Counted from the first letter of the stretch, positions 8,540 to 17,093 are shown. The stretch: 64,000 nt of DNA from Verrucomicrobiaceae bacterium (GCA_016713245.1 JADJPM010000001.1:2418001-2482000), one strand, 5' to 3'. The notes: generated by a model not told the origin, from the sequence alone. Numbers and translations: made by a program.

Positions 8540-10185
8540 ACCCAATGCTCCCAAACCAAGCTGACAAAAAGATGGCTGTCAGAAAAATGCCCAGACTCTG
8601 CTCTTCTCTTTTTGCCATCCATCTTTTTGCCAGCCTTCTGGCCACTGCCGCCAGCGCCGAAAACCCCGCCACCACCCAACGGCTCGAAATTCTCCGCACC
8701 GCCTACGAAGCCGCTTACGCCAAGGAAGTCGCCGCCGCTCACACCACTGCCCTGACTGATCTCGACGCCAAATACACCGCCGCGCTCGACCGTGCTCTCG
8801 CCGCCGCGACCCAAGCAGGCCAACTCGATACCGCCCTGGCCCTCCGCGATGAAAAGAAGCGCCTCGCCGATGCCGCCCCGCTCCCTGCCGACGACTTTGC
8901 CGCACCGGAAACCCTCAAGACCCTCCGCCTTACCTACCGCAGCGCCTTGGCGAGCCTCGAACTCAAGCGCGATCAAAGCGCCGTCCCCGTCAAAGCCAAG
9001 TATGATGCCGCCCTCGAAGCCCTCCAAATCGAGCTAACAAAAGCCGCCGACCTAGACGGGGCCGTGGCCGTGAAGACTCTGCGTGAAGGTTTGAAGACCG
9101 AAGTAGCGCCCAAGGCACCTGCAGTCGTCGTGGAGAGAGCCAAGCCTACCGTTCCAACTCCAAGTGCAGCCGTAGAAAAGGCAGCCAAAGCAGACACTGA
9201 AAAGTATGATGCGAAAACCGCGCAGCAGATCGCCGAGTGGGTCTTTGCTGCTGGGAAAGAGGTGCGGGTTTTAAAGAAGGGTGAAAGCAAGTACGAGGTC
9301 ATTCGCAGTGCCGCTGATTTGCCGAAGGAGGACTGGGAACTCATCTCCATTTCCCAAGGCACCCACACCCTGACGAAGCCCGCAAACTTTCCGTGGGAAC
9401 TGCTGCCGAAAGTGCCCACGGTGGAGGAATTGGGGGTAAATCAATCCGCCACGATCAGTGCGGCACAAGCCAGCTTTATCAATGCCCTTCCCAAGCTCAA
9501 GCGTCTCGACACGGGGAACTGTACGATCAGCACTGAGGCACTACAGGCCATGACGCTGAACAAAAACATGCAACATCTGCGCATGGGGTTTCTCGAAGGC
9601 ACTGTGGAAGCAGCTATGGCAGCAATCAGCGACAACTTTCCATCCGTGTGGTATCTTGAACTGAACTTCCCTGTCGAGGCAGCCCTGCTGCCTGACGGCA
9701 AAAAAACGCTACCGGAACTCAAGGAACTAGGGCTCAAAGGCAGCCTGACACCAGAGATCCTCGCTAAGGTCGCCAGCATCCCCAAACTCACCACCTTCCT
9801 AACTAACGATTTCAGGGATGAAGCACCGCAGCCTGACCTGCTGCGTAGTCTGAAAAATTTACAGTCCCTCAAGATCCGTCGCTGCAAAGCTTTTGCCATC
9901 TTGCTGCCAAGTTTGAAGGAATTTGCCCAGCTCAAGACTCTGGAGCTCAGTGTAAGTCCGCCAGACGCCCTTCAGCCTTCTGAGTTGGAGCTCATCGCCC
10001 AGCTTGATCAAATCCAGAGACTTCTGCTGGATGGTGGAACCGTCGCAGGCATCACCGAAGACCTCGTCGAACCACTGTCACAGATGAAAAAACTCACCAC
10101 ACTGGACCTGCTGAACAGCCGCATCACGCCCAAGGGCATCGAAAGCCTGAAGAAAGCCCTGCCGACATGCAAAATCACTCACTGA
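8536..10185 (+). CDS. Secreted leucine-rich repeat protein, paralogue 2
   Basis: This 549-residue sister of the preceding gene shares its architecture: signal peptide (core SSLFAIHLFASLLATAASA), helical units with TQAGQLDTALALRDEKKRLA (about 92-112) and KAADLDGAVAVKTL, a linker, then leucine-rich repeats to the C-terminal LKKALPTCKITH. A 60-base stretch over the signal peptide is about 90% identical to the previous gene, far more than the rest, which has diverged widely. ATG 8536 overlaps the upstream stop (ATGA); an internal ATG at 8572 would give a more usual n-region and is a plausible alternative. Function unknown. Confidence 0.75.
   Translation: MNPMLPNQADKKMAVRKMPRLCSSLFAIHLFASLLATAASAENPATTQRLEILRTAYEAAYAKEVAAAHTTALTDLDAKYTAALDRALAAATQAGQLDTALALRDEKKRLADAAPLPADDFAAPETLKTLRLTYRSALASLELKRDQSAVPVKAKYDAALEALQIELTKAADLDGAVAVKTLREGLKTEVAPKAPAVVVERAKPTVPTPSAAVEKAAKADTEKYDAKTAQQIAEWVFAAGKEVRVLKKGESKYEVIRSAADLPKEDWELISISQGTHTLTKPANFPWELLPKVPTVEELGVNQSATISAAQASFINALPKLKRLDTGNCTISTEALQAMTLNKNMQHLRMGFLEGTVEAAMAAISDNFPSVWYLELNFPVEAALLPDGKKTLPELKELGLKGSLTPEILAKVASIPKLTTFLTNDFRDEAPQPDLLRSLKNLQSLKIRRCKAFAILLPSLKEFAQLKTLELSVSPPDALQPSELELIAQLDQIQRLLLDGGTVAGITEDLVEPLSQMKKLTTLDLLNSRITPKGIESLKKALPTCKITH
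8563..8631. repeat. Second copy of the palindromic signal-peptide element
   Basis: The left arm (ACAAAAAGATGGCTGTCAG) and the right arm at 8608-8631 (the reverse complement of a GGCAAAAAGATGGATGG word plus CAAAAAG) are imperfect inverted repeats of the same family as 6834-6901. Again the right arm encodes the SLFAIHLFA core of a signal peptide. Confidence 0.6.
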
Positions 10186-10189
10186 TCTC

Positions 10190-10888
10190 ATGAAATTCCT
10201 CCGTTCACCCGCCTGTTTTGTTCTGCTTTTCTGGAGCGTTGACAGCTCCGCTTCGGTCATTCTCACGGAAGACTTTGAATCACCAGTGATCGTCAGTGGA
10301 GGCTCCGTGCGTGTGTTGCCTACCGGCTGGGTCAGCCACAACGGCAGCACCACCAACAAGCGCATGATTTATCCCACGGGCAGCAGCCAGTTTAACACTG
10401 TGGCACCGCTGTCCGCCCCAGCCGGTGGCAATCAGGCTCTGTTACTCCGCACCCTAAACCAAGGCACCTTCCGCATGACAGGGCACACCATCCTGAACAA
10501 CACCGATTACCTCCTCTCCGCTGCCATCGGAAATTCCATTCTAGAAGAAGCGGATCAGTATTGGAGTCTTCAACTGTGGGCAGACACCAATGGGAGCAAT
10601 TCCTTAGATGCACCCGACACCTTTCTAAAACAGGAATTCGGCACCAATGGAGCAGGCACAGCCATGAACGCCACCTCGGGTAACTGGATCACGAACAGCG
10701 TGTCTTTTAATTCTTCCACTGACCCATCCGTTGTAGGCCAACAACTCATCGTCTTTCTCAACAACTACGGAGACGCTAACTCTGAGTCGTACTACGATAA
10801 CGTTATGCTCTCCATTGTGCCTGAGCCAAGCCGGGCGATTATGTTGCTTTCTGGTCTCTTACTGCTGCAATTCCACCGTCAGCGGTAG
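10190..10888 (+). CDS. PEP-CTERM sorting domain protein (232 aa)
   Basis: The protein has an N-terminal signal peptide (to about residue 22, SSASV). A beta-rich domain opens with ILTEDFESP and contains LLRTLNQGTFRMTG and ESYYDNVMLSIVP. The C-terminal tail is VPEPSRAIMLLSGLLLLQFHRQR-like: a PEP motif, a hydrophobic segment and a basic end. The EDFESP start and YYDNV end resemble carbohydrate-binding-like jelly-roll domains, but I cannot name the family. It starts four bases after the leucine-rich gene, so it is probably in the same operon, and it converges with the DUF1549 gene. Confidence 0.8.
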   Translation: MKFLRSPACFVLLFWSVDSSASVILTEDFESPVIVSGGSVRVLPTGWVSHNGSTTNKRMIYPTGSSQFNTVAPLSAPAGGNQALLLRTLNQGTFRMTGHTILNNTDYLLSAAIGNSILEEADQYWSLQLWADTNGSNSLDAPDTFLKQEFGTNGAGTAMNATSGNWITNSVSFNSSTDPSVVGQQLIVFLNNYGDANSESYYDNVMLSIVPEPSRAIMLLSGLLLLQFHRQR

Positions 10889-10924
10889 AACATTTTGAGC
10901 GAGTAGCCGTCTGTCGAGCAAGAG

Positions 10925-13111
10925 TTAGTGATTGAAAAGAAACTCCTTCGTGTTCAGCAGCGCCCAGAGGACGTCTTCATAGGCCTCTTTTTTGCCTTTG
11001 AAGGCCTCGTCGCCGGTTTTGGACTTGGTTTTCTTCTCCAAGTGAGCGCGGGCGAATTTCACTTCGTCGGCGTTCGGGTCGCGACTGAGGGCGATGTGAT
11101 ACAAATCGGTGATCTTGTCGTCGTCGGGACGCGTGTCCTTCGTGAGCGTGTCGGCTCGGCCATTGCCACGGGCCAGTTGGGTTTGAATGTCGGCGGCGTT
11201 CAGCAGGTGCAGGCTTTGCGCGAGGCTGGCTTCCTGCGTGCGCTCGCATTCGCAGGCGCTGGATGAATCGGGGCGACCGAAGACGCTGAGGAAGTAGGTG
11301 CTCTGGTTGTAGCTGTTGTCCGGCAGCGCGACGGCGCGGGTGCCGGGTGCCTGGCCGGCGAAGTTCGTTTCGACATCGAGCAGCGTGTTCACGGCGTCGT
11401 AGAGCACCTCGGCGTTGAGGCGTTTCGGGTAGTAGCGGCTGAAATTCTGGCGGTCCTTGGCGTTGTGCGCATTCGGCACGGCGCTGAGCTGGTAAGTCGT
11501 GCTCGTGGTGATGGTGCGGATGAGTTTTTTGAGGTCGTAGCCGCTCTTGATGAAGTCGGAGGCGAGGGCGCTGAGCAGTTCGGGATTCACCGGCGGGTTT
11601 GTTTCGCGCATGTCGTCCTCCGGCTCGACGAGGCCGCGATTGAAGAAGTGCTTCCAGTAACGATTCACCAGCGTGTGGGCAAAGAAGGGATTGTCCTTCG
11701 CGCTCATCCACTCGGCGAGTGAGAGACGCGGGTCTTGCTCCGGTTTGAGCTTCAAAGCGGCACCGCCGAGGCTGGTGGGCATGACTTGCTCCTTCGTGCG
11801 AATGTTCTGCGTCTGCGCGATGCCGCGCTTGTTGTAGATGAACTCCTCGCCGGTGAAGGGAGCAGGCTTGCGGGCTACATTGGCGAAGAACGCGGCGAAA
11901 CCGTAGTAGTCCTGCTGGCTCCACTTTTCGAAGGGATGGTGATGGCACTGCGCACACTGCATGCGCGTGCCGAGGAAGAGCTGCGCCACGTCCTCCATCT
12001 GCTGCTTCTGCTCTTTGACCTGACGATACCACGCCACAGGCGGGCTATGATCGATGTCGCCTGCGGCGGCGACGACTTCACGCACGAAGCGGTCGTAAGG
12101 TTTGTTGTCCGCGATGCTGTCGCGGATCCACTGCCAGAAAAGGTAGGTGCCGCGTGCATAGACAGGCTGGGTGCGCTGATTGCGCAGCAGTGCCGACCAT
12201 TTGTTTGCGAAGAACTCCGCGTAGTCTGGGCTCTCCAGCAGGCGATCGACGAGTGCGGTGCGCTTGTTCGCGTCCTTCGAGGCCATGAAGTCCTTCATCT
12301 CGCTCGCGGTCGGCAGTCGACCCGCGATGTCGAGCGTGACGCGACGGATGAACGTGCCGTCATCGGCGATTTCCGACGGCGGGATGCCGATGGTCTTCAG
12401 TTTCGCGAAGACGAGATCGTCCACGAAATTGCTCACCGGCGGCAAAGCGGCCACCGGAGCCCCCAGCGGCACCGTGGCGCGGAACGTGGACACTTTGCCC
12501 TGATAGCGCACCATCACCGCGACATCGCCCGGCAGGTCAAAGAGCTTCACAAGGCCCGTTTCGCTCGATTCGGCCATGGCTTTCTCGTTGGCCTCATAAA
12601 GCGCACGCTTCGTCACATCGCGAGTCGAGCCGTCGGTGTAATGCGCGGTCACTTTGAGCTGCTGCGAGCCGTTGAGCGGCATGGTGAGCTTGGAAGGCTG
12701 CACGCTGATGCTGGCCATCTTGGGATCGCTGTCCTTACCGTAAGGCATGCCCTCGCGAATCCAGCGCACGAGATCAGCGTAGTCCTCAGAGTTCGGATCG
12801 AGCTTCTTCCCGCCGCCGTGGGGGAGCTGCGCGGTGCCTTTCGTCAAAAGCAGGCTCTGCTGCGGCGATCCTGGAAAAACACGGCGACCACGCGCTTCCT
12901 TCACGATGTGCTCATAGTCCTCCTGCGGCTCAAAACCGAGCAGCGAGAGCTTGAAGCCGTTCTGGCCGCCCGCCTTGCCATGACACCCGCCGCTGTTGCA
13001 GCCGCCTTTGGTCAAAATGGGCACGATGTCGTTCGCGAAGTTCAGCGGACGCGGCGCATCCGCCGCGAAAGCAGGCACGGCAGCGAGAAGGATGAGAGGA
13101 CGCAGGTTCAT
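10925..13111 (-). CDS. DUF1549/DUF1553 c-type cytochrome domain protein
   Basis: The 728-residue exported protein has a signal peptide (MNLRPLILLAAVPAFAA). A PSCyt1-type heme site follows with the family's CNSGGCH spacing (Cys38, Cys43, His44), then an Ig-like BIG2 segment (VQPSKLTMPLNGSQQLKVTA). DUF1549 comes next (FVDDLVFAKLKTIGIPPS to YARGTYLFWQWIRDSI). Then a CAQCH motif followed by HHPFEKW, and DUF1553 (NPFFAHTLVNRYWKHFFNRG, ASLAQSLHLLNA). In Planctomycetes and Verrucomicrobia it usually pairs with a DUF1501 gene; none is adjacent here. Met 13111 is chosen over 13162 because the signal peptide begins there. A decayed copy of this 5' end lies at 16994-17082. Confidence 0.88.
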   Translation of the reverse strand: MNLRPLILLAAVPAFAADAPRPLNFANDIVPILTKGGCNSGGCHGKAGGQNGFKLSLLGFEPQEDYEHIVKEARGRRVFPGSPQQSLLLTKGTAQLPHGGGKKLDPNSEDYADLVRWIREGMPYGKDSDPKMASISVQPSKLTMPLNGSQQLKVTAHYTDGSTRDVTKRALYEANEKAMAESSETGLVKLFDLPGDVAVMVRYQGKVSTFRATVPLGAPVAALPPVSNFVDDLVFAKLKTIGIPPSEIADDGTFIRRVTLDIAGRLPTASEMKDFMASKDANKRTALVDRLLESPDYAEFFANKWSALLRNQRTQPVYARGTYLFWQWIRDSIADNKPYDRFVREVVAAAGDIDHSPPVAWYRQVKEQKQQMEDVAQLFLGTRMQCAQCHHHPFEKWSQQDYYGFAAFFANVARKPAPFTGEEFIYNKRGIAQTQNIRTKEQVMPTSLGGAALKLKPEQDPRLSLAEWMSAKDNPFFAHTLVNRYWKHFFNRGLVEPEDDMRETNPPVNPELLSALASDFIKSGYDLKKLIRTITTSTTYQLSAVPNAHNAKDRQNFSRYYPKRLNAEVLYDAVNTLLDVETNFAGQAPGTRAVALPDNSYNQSTYFLSVFGRPDSSSACECERTQEASLAQSLHLLNAADIQTQLARGNGRADTLTKDTRPDDDKITDLYHIALSRDPNADEVKFARAHLEKKTKSKTGDEAFKGKKEAYEDVLWALLNTKEFLFNH

Positions 13112-13225
13112 GTCGCGTGAACCTACGGACTCAAAACACGTTTTTTGTCTGCCGCGGGCCATCTACCGATGCTGCCGCGTGAAACTGGCAGCGCAGGGTC
13201 TGGAATGAAGTCCTCTTCTGGAGGT

Positions 13226-13387
13226 CTACTCGACCAGAGTGGCGCATAGGAGCAGCACGACGGGCGCGTTCACGACAACGAGGACGAGCATGAGCGGGTA
13301 GCCGGGGCCGTTGAAAGAGGCGGACTGAGCGGGCGAGGTGTTTTCATCTACAAAGCCGGTAGCAGTGGTTGCCACGGGCCAAGTCAT
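13226..13387 (-). CDS. Possible small membrane protein (53 aa)
   Basis: On the minus strand, ATG 13387 opens a 53-codon frame ending at TAG 13226. It reads MTWPVATTATGFVDENTS, a short polar stretch, then PGYPLMLVLVVVNAPVVLL and a short tail ending in VE. This is a hydrophilic N-terminus followed by one convincing transmembrane helix, and third codon positions are mostly G or C as in real genes here. It lies just upstream of, and in the same direction as, the DUF1549 gene, in an otherwise empty 368-base gap (13112-13479). I know of no family and see no good ribosome binding site, so this is tentative. Confidence 0.4.
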   Translation of the reverse strand: MTWPVATTATGFVDENTSPAQSASFNGPGYPLMLVLVVVNAPVVLLLCATLVE

Positions 13388-13479
13388 TCGGCAAGCGACG
13401 CGACCGGCCTTATCGAAGGGCCGGGACGCCAGTCACGACGGCTGTGTGCTCCGAACCACCCCCCAGCCCTCTGACCTTT

Positions 13480-14850
13480 ATGACCCCCGTCAAGAGCCAG
13501 TCCCTGCCCCGACGTCGTCCACGCCCGCGACAGCGCATTGCCATGATCTCCACCCACGGATATGTGGCAGCCCAGCCACCACTGGGCGCCCCTGACACCG
13601 GAGGGCAGGTGGTGTTCGTGCTAGAACTGTCACGCAAACTGGCGCAACTGGGCTGCCGAGTGGACATCTGGACGCGGAGGTTTGAAGGCCAGCCGGAGAT
13701 GGAGGCGGTGGACGAGCATGTGAACATCGTCCGTGTGCCTTGCGGCGGGCCGGATTTCATCTCAAAAGAACACCTGCACACTTTTATCCCCGAGTGGGTG
13801 GAGAATGCGCACCGGTTGATGGTGAAGCACGGGTGGTCTTACTACTTCATCAACAGCCACTACTGGGACGCCGGGCTGGCCGGGGAATCTCTGGCGGCGG
13901 TGCTCAACGTGCCGCATGTTCACACGCCGCACTCGCTGGGTTCCTGGAAGCAGCGGCAAATGGAGGACGCGGCGCCTGATGAACGGGACAAGCTGGAAAA
14001 GCAGTTCAACTTCGCGATCCGGCGGAAAAACGAGCAACGCATCTTCGAGAGCTGCGCCCTGGTGATCGCCACCACACCACCCCAGGCAGATCTCATCGCC
14101 AAGGACTACGGCATCGGGCCTGAAAAGATACGCATGATTCCGCCCGGCTATGACGACAACCGCTTTTTCCCTGTTAGCGAACCCACACGGCGGACTCTGC
14201 GGCATGAAATGGGTTACTCCGGCCCGGTGGTGGCCTCGATCGGCCGTCTGGCGAGAAACAAGGGATTCGACCTGCTGGTGCGCGCCTTTGCGATCGTAGC
14301 CGGGCGGATGCCAGAGGCGCGGCTGCGACTGGCGGTGGGGATGCGCTCTTCCGATCCGGGCGACGCGGATCTGCTGCGCGAGCTGGAGGAATTGATCGCC
14401 ACGCATGGCCTCGGTGAGCGAACGCAGGTGACCACCTCGCTGCCAGACGAGCAAATGGCGGATTACTACCGTGCGGCGGATGTCTTCGTCCTGTCGAGCC
14501 GCTACGAGCCCTTTGGCATGACGGCGGTGGAAGCGCTGGCTTGCGGCACACCCACCGTGGTGACCACCCGCGGAGGACTCTACCGCGCCCTCGATTTTGG
14601 TGTCCACGCGCTCTACACGGACACGGAAGACATCGAGGAGTTTGGCATCGCGATGTTACAGGCGCTCAAGTACCAGCGGTTGCGCACGCGGCTGCACCAG
14701 CAAGGCAGCCAGCGAGTGCGCGCGCTGTTCACCTGGAGTGGAATCGCACAGCAACTCGTGCGCGCGGTGGAGGACCGCATGGCACCAAGCCTCGCAGAAG
14801 ACGAGACAGCCACCAGTGGCGCGGCACCGGGCTTTGGCGGCGAGCTTTGA
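13480..14850 (+). CDS. Mannosylfructose-phosphate / sucrose-phosphate synthase-like GT4 glycosyltransferase
   Basis: This 456-residue GT-B, family 4 enzyme starts RIAMISTHGYVAAQPPLG with the nucleotide-sugar-side PDTGGQ motif (about 39-43). It contains HTPHSLGSWK (acceptor sugar-phosphate side), MIPPGYDDNRFFP, SIGRLARNKGFDLL and an EX7E pair (Glu343, Glu351 in RYEPFGMTAVE). From memory it matches Agrobacterium mannosylfructose-phosphate synthase closely over its whole length, with plant-type sucrose-phosphate synthase as the next relative. Expected reaction: GDP-mannose or UDP-glucose plus fructose-6-phosphate to a non-reducing disaccharide phosphate. The phosphatase partner follows 24 bases later. 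ATG 13480 fits the family's start; 13369 adds an unlikely basic extension. The donor sugar cannot be settled from sequence. Confidence 0.85.
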   Translation: MTPVKSQSLPRRRPRPRQRIAMISTHGYVAAQPPLGAPDTGGQVVFVLELSRKLAQLGCRVDIWTRRFEGQPEMEAVDEHVNIVRVPCGGPDFISKEHLHTFIPEWVENAHRLMVKHGWSYYFINSHYWDAGLAGESLAAVLNVPHVHTPHSLGSWKQRQMEDAAPDERDKLEKQFNFAIRRKNEQRIFESCALVIATTPPQADLIAKDYGIGPEKIRMIPPGYDDNRFFPVSEPTRRTLRHEMGYSGPVVASIGRLARNKGFDLLVRAFAIVAGRMPEARLRLAVGMRSSDPGDADLLRELEELIATHGLGERTQVTTSLPDEQMADYYRAADVFVLSSRYEPFGMTAVEALACGTPTVVTTRGGLYRALDFGVHALYTDTEDIEEFGIAMLQALKYQRLRTRLHQQGSQRVRALFTWSGIAQQLVRAVEDRMAPSLAEDETATSGAAPGFGGEL

Positions 14851-14874
14851 ACCCAGATTCTACCCACCATCATC

Positions 14875-16941
14875 ATGAAGTGCCAGATTGTTTGCAGCGA
14901 TCTCGACGGCACCCTTTTGGGAAAGCCGGACGCAACCCTGCTCTTCCGAAACTTGTGGGATGCACTGCCTTCGGACGACCGCCCACTGCTCGTGTACAAC
15001 ACCGGACGGCTGCTGGTGGACGCGCTGCGAACGGTGCGGAGTTCCGACCTGCCGCTGCCGGACTACCTGATCTGCGGTGTTGGAACCTTGATTCATCATG
15101 TGCACGAAAAGCGCACGGTGCAGGAGTTCGCGGACATCATGAACGAGGGCTGGGACCGTGCGCGTGCGGAGCAGGTGGTTCGCAGCCTCACTGGTGCGGT
15201 ACGGCAGCCGGAGCCGTTTCAAAACGAGTTCAAGTCCAGCTGGTTCCTCAGCCAGGCAACCCCAGACCAGATCGCCCGCCTGGGATCCGCGCTGGCGGAG
15301 GCGGGAATGGACGCCGTGGTGGTGTATTCGAGCAACCGGGATCTCGACATCCTGCCCCGGCATGCCAACAAGGGCAACGCGCTGAAGTGGCTGCTCAGGC
15401 ACCTGAGAATCCCAATGGAGACGGCCGTCGTGGCTGGAGACTCCGGCAATGACACGGCGATGCTGCAACTCCCCGGCGTGAACGGCATCATCGTGGCAAA
15501 TGCCCAGCCCGAACTCATGGAGGCAACCGCAGGCATCACGTGCTACCGCGCCCATGCCATCTGCGCCGACGGCGTCATCGAGGGGCTCATGCACCATGGC
15601 GTGTTGCCTACCTCCTGCAGCCTGCACACCCAGGAACCCCGCGCGGCGCGTTACGAGCCGGAAATCCGCCGCCTGCTCAGCGAGGCTGCCCCGGAGTCTC
15701 TCACGCCGGAAGATCGCGCCTATCTCGGTGAGGCGTATAGCCGAGCGGTTGCCGCGCTGCGCCGCAACATCACGCCGATGGGCTTTTCCGCCTGTTCCCT
15801 GGCGGACAATGAGACCACTGGCACCGACGGAAACTATCGGAGCGTCTGGGCGCGGGATGGTTCGATCACGCTCATCGCGTCGCTGCCTCTGACTGACCCG
15901 GACATCCGGGAATGCCAGCGCGCGACACTGCGCACACTGCTGACCCACGTCTCACCGCACGGTCAGGTGCCTGCCAATGTGAACATCGACACGGCTTCAC
16001 CCGACTTTTCCGGCATCGGTGGCATCTGCTCCATCGACAGCGGACTCTGGACCATTATCGCCGCTTACGAGTACCTTCGTGTCACGCGGGACACCGCATT
16101 CATCCGAGACCACCTGCGTGTCTTGCAGCGCGCGATGGACTGGCTCACCGCGCATGATTCGAATTTCGACGCCCTGCTCGAAATCCCGGAGGCCGGGGAC
16201 TGGACGGACCTCTTTGGCCGCTCCTACAACGTGCTGGTGGATCAGGTGATCTGGTACCGGGCGAATATCGCCTTCGGCCGCATTCTGGAGACGCTGGGTC
16301 GAGGAGACAGCGCCGGGGACTACCTGCGCTGGTCGCAGGCGGTGAAGTCCGCCATACTGCACCGCTTCTGGCCCAGCACGTCGGCAGGCGCCACGCGCCG
16401 CACTTTTGCCGACATGCAATACAGCGTCGGAGACTCCTCCTACCTGCTGGCCCAGGTGACGCCCTTCGATTTTAACTGGCGCTGCGATGTCTATGCCAAC
16501 ATCCTCGCCTTTCTGTTGAACGTGCTCGATGTGCAGCGCGCGCGCACCGCCTTCCGCTTCATGTGGGGCGTCGGGGTGAACGAACCCTTTCCTGTGGCCA
16601 ATCTCTATCCCGTGGTGATGCCGGGTGATCCCGACTGGAAGCCCTACTACGCCGTGAACCTGCTCAACCTGCCCCACCACTATCACAACGGCGGTCTTTG
16701 GCCGTTCATCGGGGGCAAGTGGGTGCAGTTCATCAGCCGGCTGGGCCTTCGAACGCTCGCCATCCAAGAATTGCTCAAATTGGCCCGGCTAAACCAGCGC
16801 GGTGTGCAGCACGAGTGGGAATTCAACGAGTGGGCCCACGCAAGGACCGGAAACCCGATGGGAAAGGCCTATCAGGCGTGGTCCGCGGCCGAGTTTGTCA
16901 TGGCCTACCATGAGGTCGGGCTAGATGAACTGAGCGCGTGA
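14875..16941 (+). CDS. HAD-family disaccharide-phosphate phosphatase fused to an invertase/amylo-glucosidase-like glycoside hydrolase
   Basis: This is a 688-residue two-domain cytosolic protein. Residues 1 to about 245 are a sucrose-phosphate phosphatase-type HAD (IIB) domain: SDLDGTLLG with Asp9 and Asp11, NTGR, then GDSGND (Asp189, Asp193). It would dephosphorylate the product of the upstream synthase. Residues about 265-688 form an (alpha/alpha)6-barrel hydrolase: NYRSVWARDG with candidate catalytic Asp328, SIDSGLW, EAGDWTDLFGRSYN and HHYHNGGLWPFIGG, most like GH100 neutral invertases or amylo-alpha-1,6-glucosidases. Phosphatases of this kind are normally about 250 residues and free-standing. 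The fusion could couple synthesis and hydrolysis of one sugar. Confidence 0.82.
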   Translation: MKCQIVCSDLDGTLLGKPDATLLFRNLWDALPSDDRPLLVYNTGRLLVDALRTVRSSDLPLPDYLICGVGTLIHHVHEKRTVQEFADIMNEGWDRARAEQVVRSLTGAVRQPEPFQNEFKSSWFLSQATPDQIARLGSALAEAGMDAVVVYSSNRDLDILPRHANKGNALKWLLRHLRIPMETAVVAGDSGNDTAMLQLPGVNGIIVANAQPELMEATAGITCYRAHAICADGVIEGLMHHGVLPTSCSLHTQEPRAARYEPEIRRLLSEAAPESLTPEDRAYLGEAYSRAVAALRRNITPMGFSACSLADNETTGTDGNYRSVWARDGSITLIASLPLTDPDIRECQRATLRTLLTHVSPHGQVPANVNIDTASPDFSGIGGICSIDSGLWTIIAAYEYLRVTRDTAFIRDHLRVLQRAMDWLTAHDSNFDALLEIPEAGDWTDLFGRSYNVLVDQVIWYRANIAFGRILETLGRGDSAGDYLRWSQAVKSAILHRFWPSTSAGATRRTFADMQYSVGDSSYLLAQVTPFDFNWRCDVYANILAFLLNVLDVQRARTAFRFMWGVGVNEPFPVANLYPVVMPGDPDWKPYYAVNLLNLPHHYHNGGLWPFIGGKWVQFISRLGLRTLAIQELLKLARLNQRGVQHEWEFNEWAHARTGNPMGKAYQAWSAAEFVMAYHEVGLDELSA

Positions 16942-16993
16942 CGCAGCAAGCCAGCGTGGGAACAGTGTCGTTCACCACTTCTCTTTGAAACGG

Positions 16994-17082
16994 CCGTAAA
17001 AGCAGGCGCGGCAGCGAGGACAATGAGGGGGCTCAGGTTCATGCCGCGTAAACCTCCGGCCTCAGAAGGGCGTTTTTGCCGA
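16994..17082 (-). pseudogene. Decayed 5' fragment of a DUF1549-type gene
   Basis: On the minus strand ATG 17042 encodes MNLSPLIVLAAAPAFTA, almost the same as the DUF1549 protein's leader MNLRPLILLAAVPAFAA. Homology also covers about 40 bases upstream of the ATG, at roughly 80% identity by eye over about 85 bases. After the leader the match ends and the frame stops within the upstream gene's 3' end. It is probably the remnant of a second DUF1549 paralogue, and it lies on the far side of the disaccharide cassette from the intact copy. Confidence 0.6.
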
Positions 17083-17093
17083 TTGGGCGACAA

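Noticed and set aside
13369..13479. N-terminal extension of the disaccharide-phosphate synthase
   Set aside because: The added 37 residues are Arg/Pro-rich with no counterpart in the family; the conserved RIAMISTHGYV start is close behind ATG 13480.
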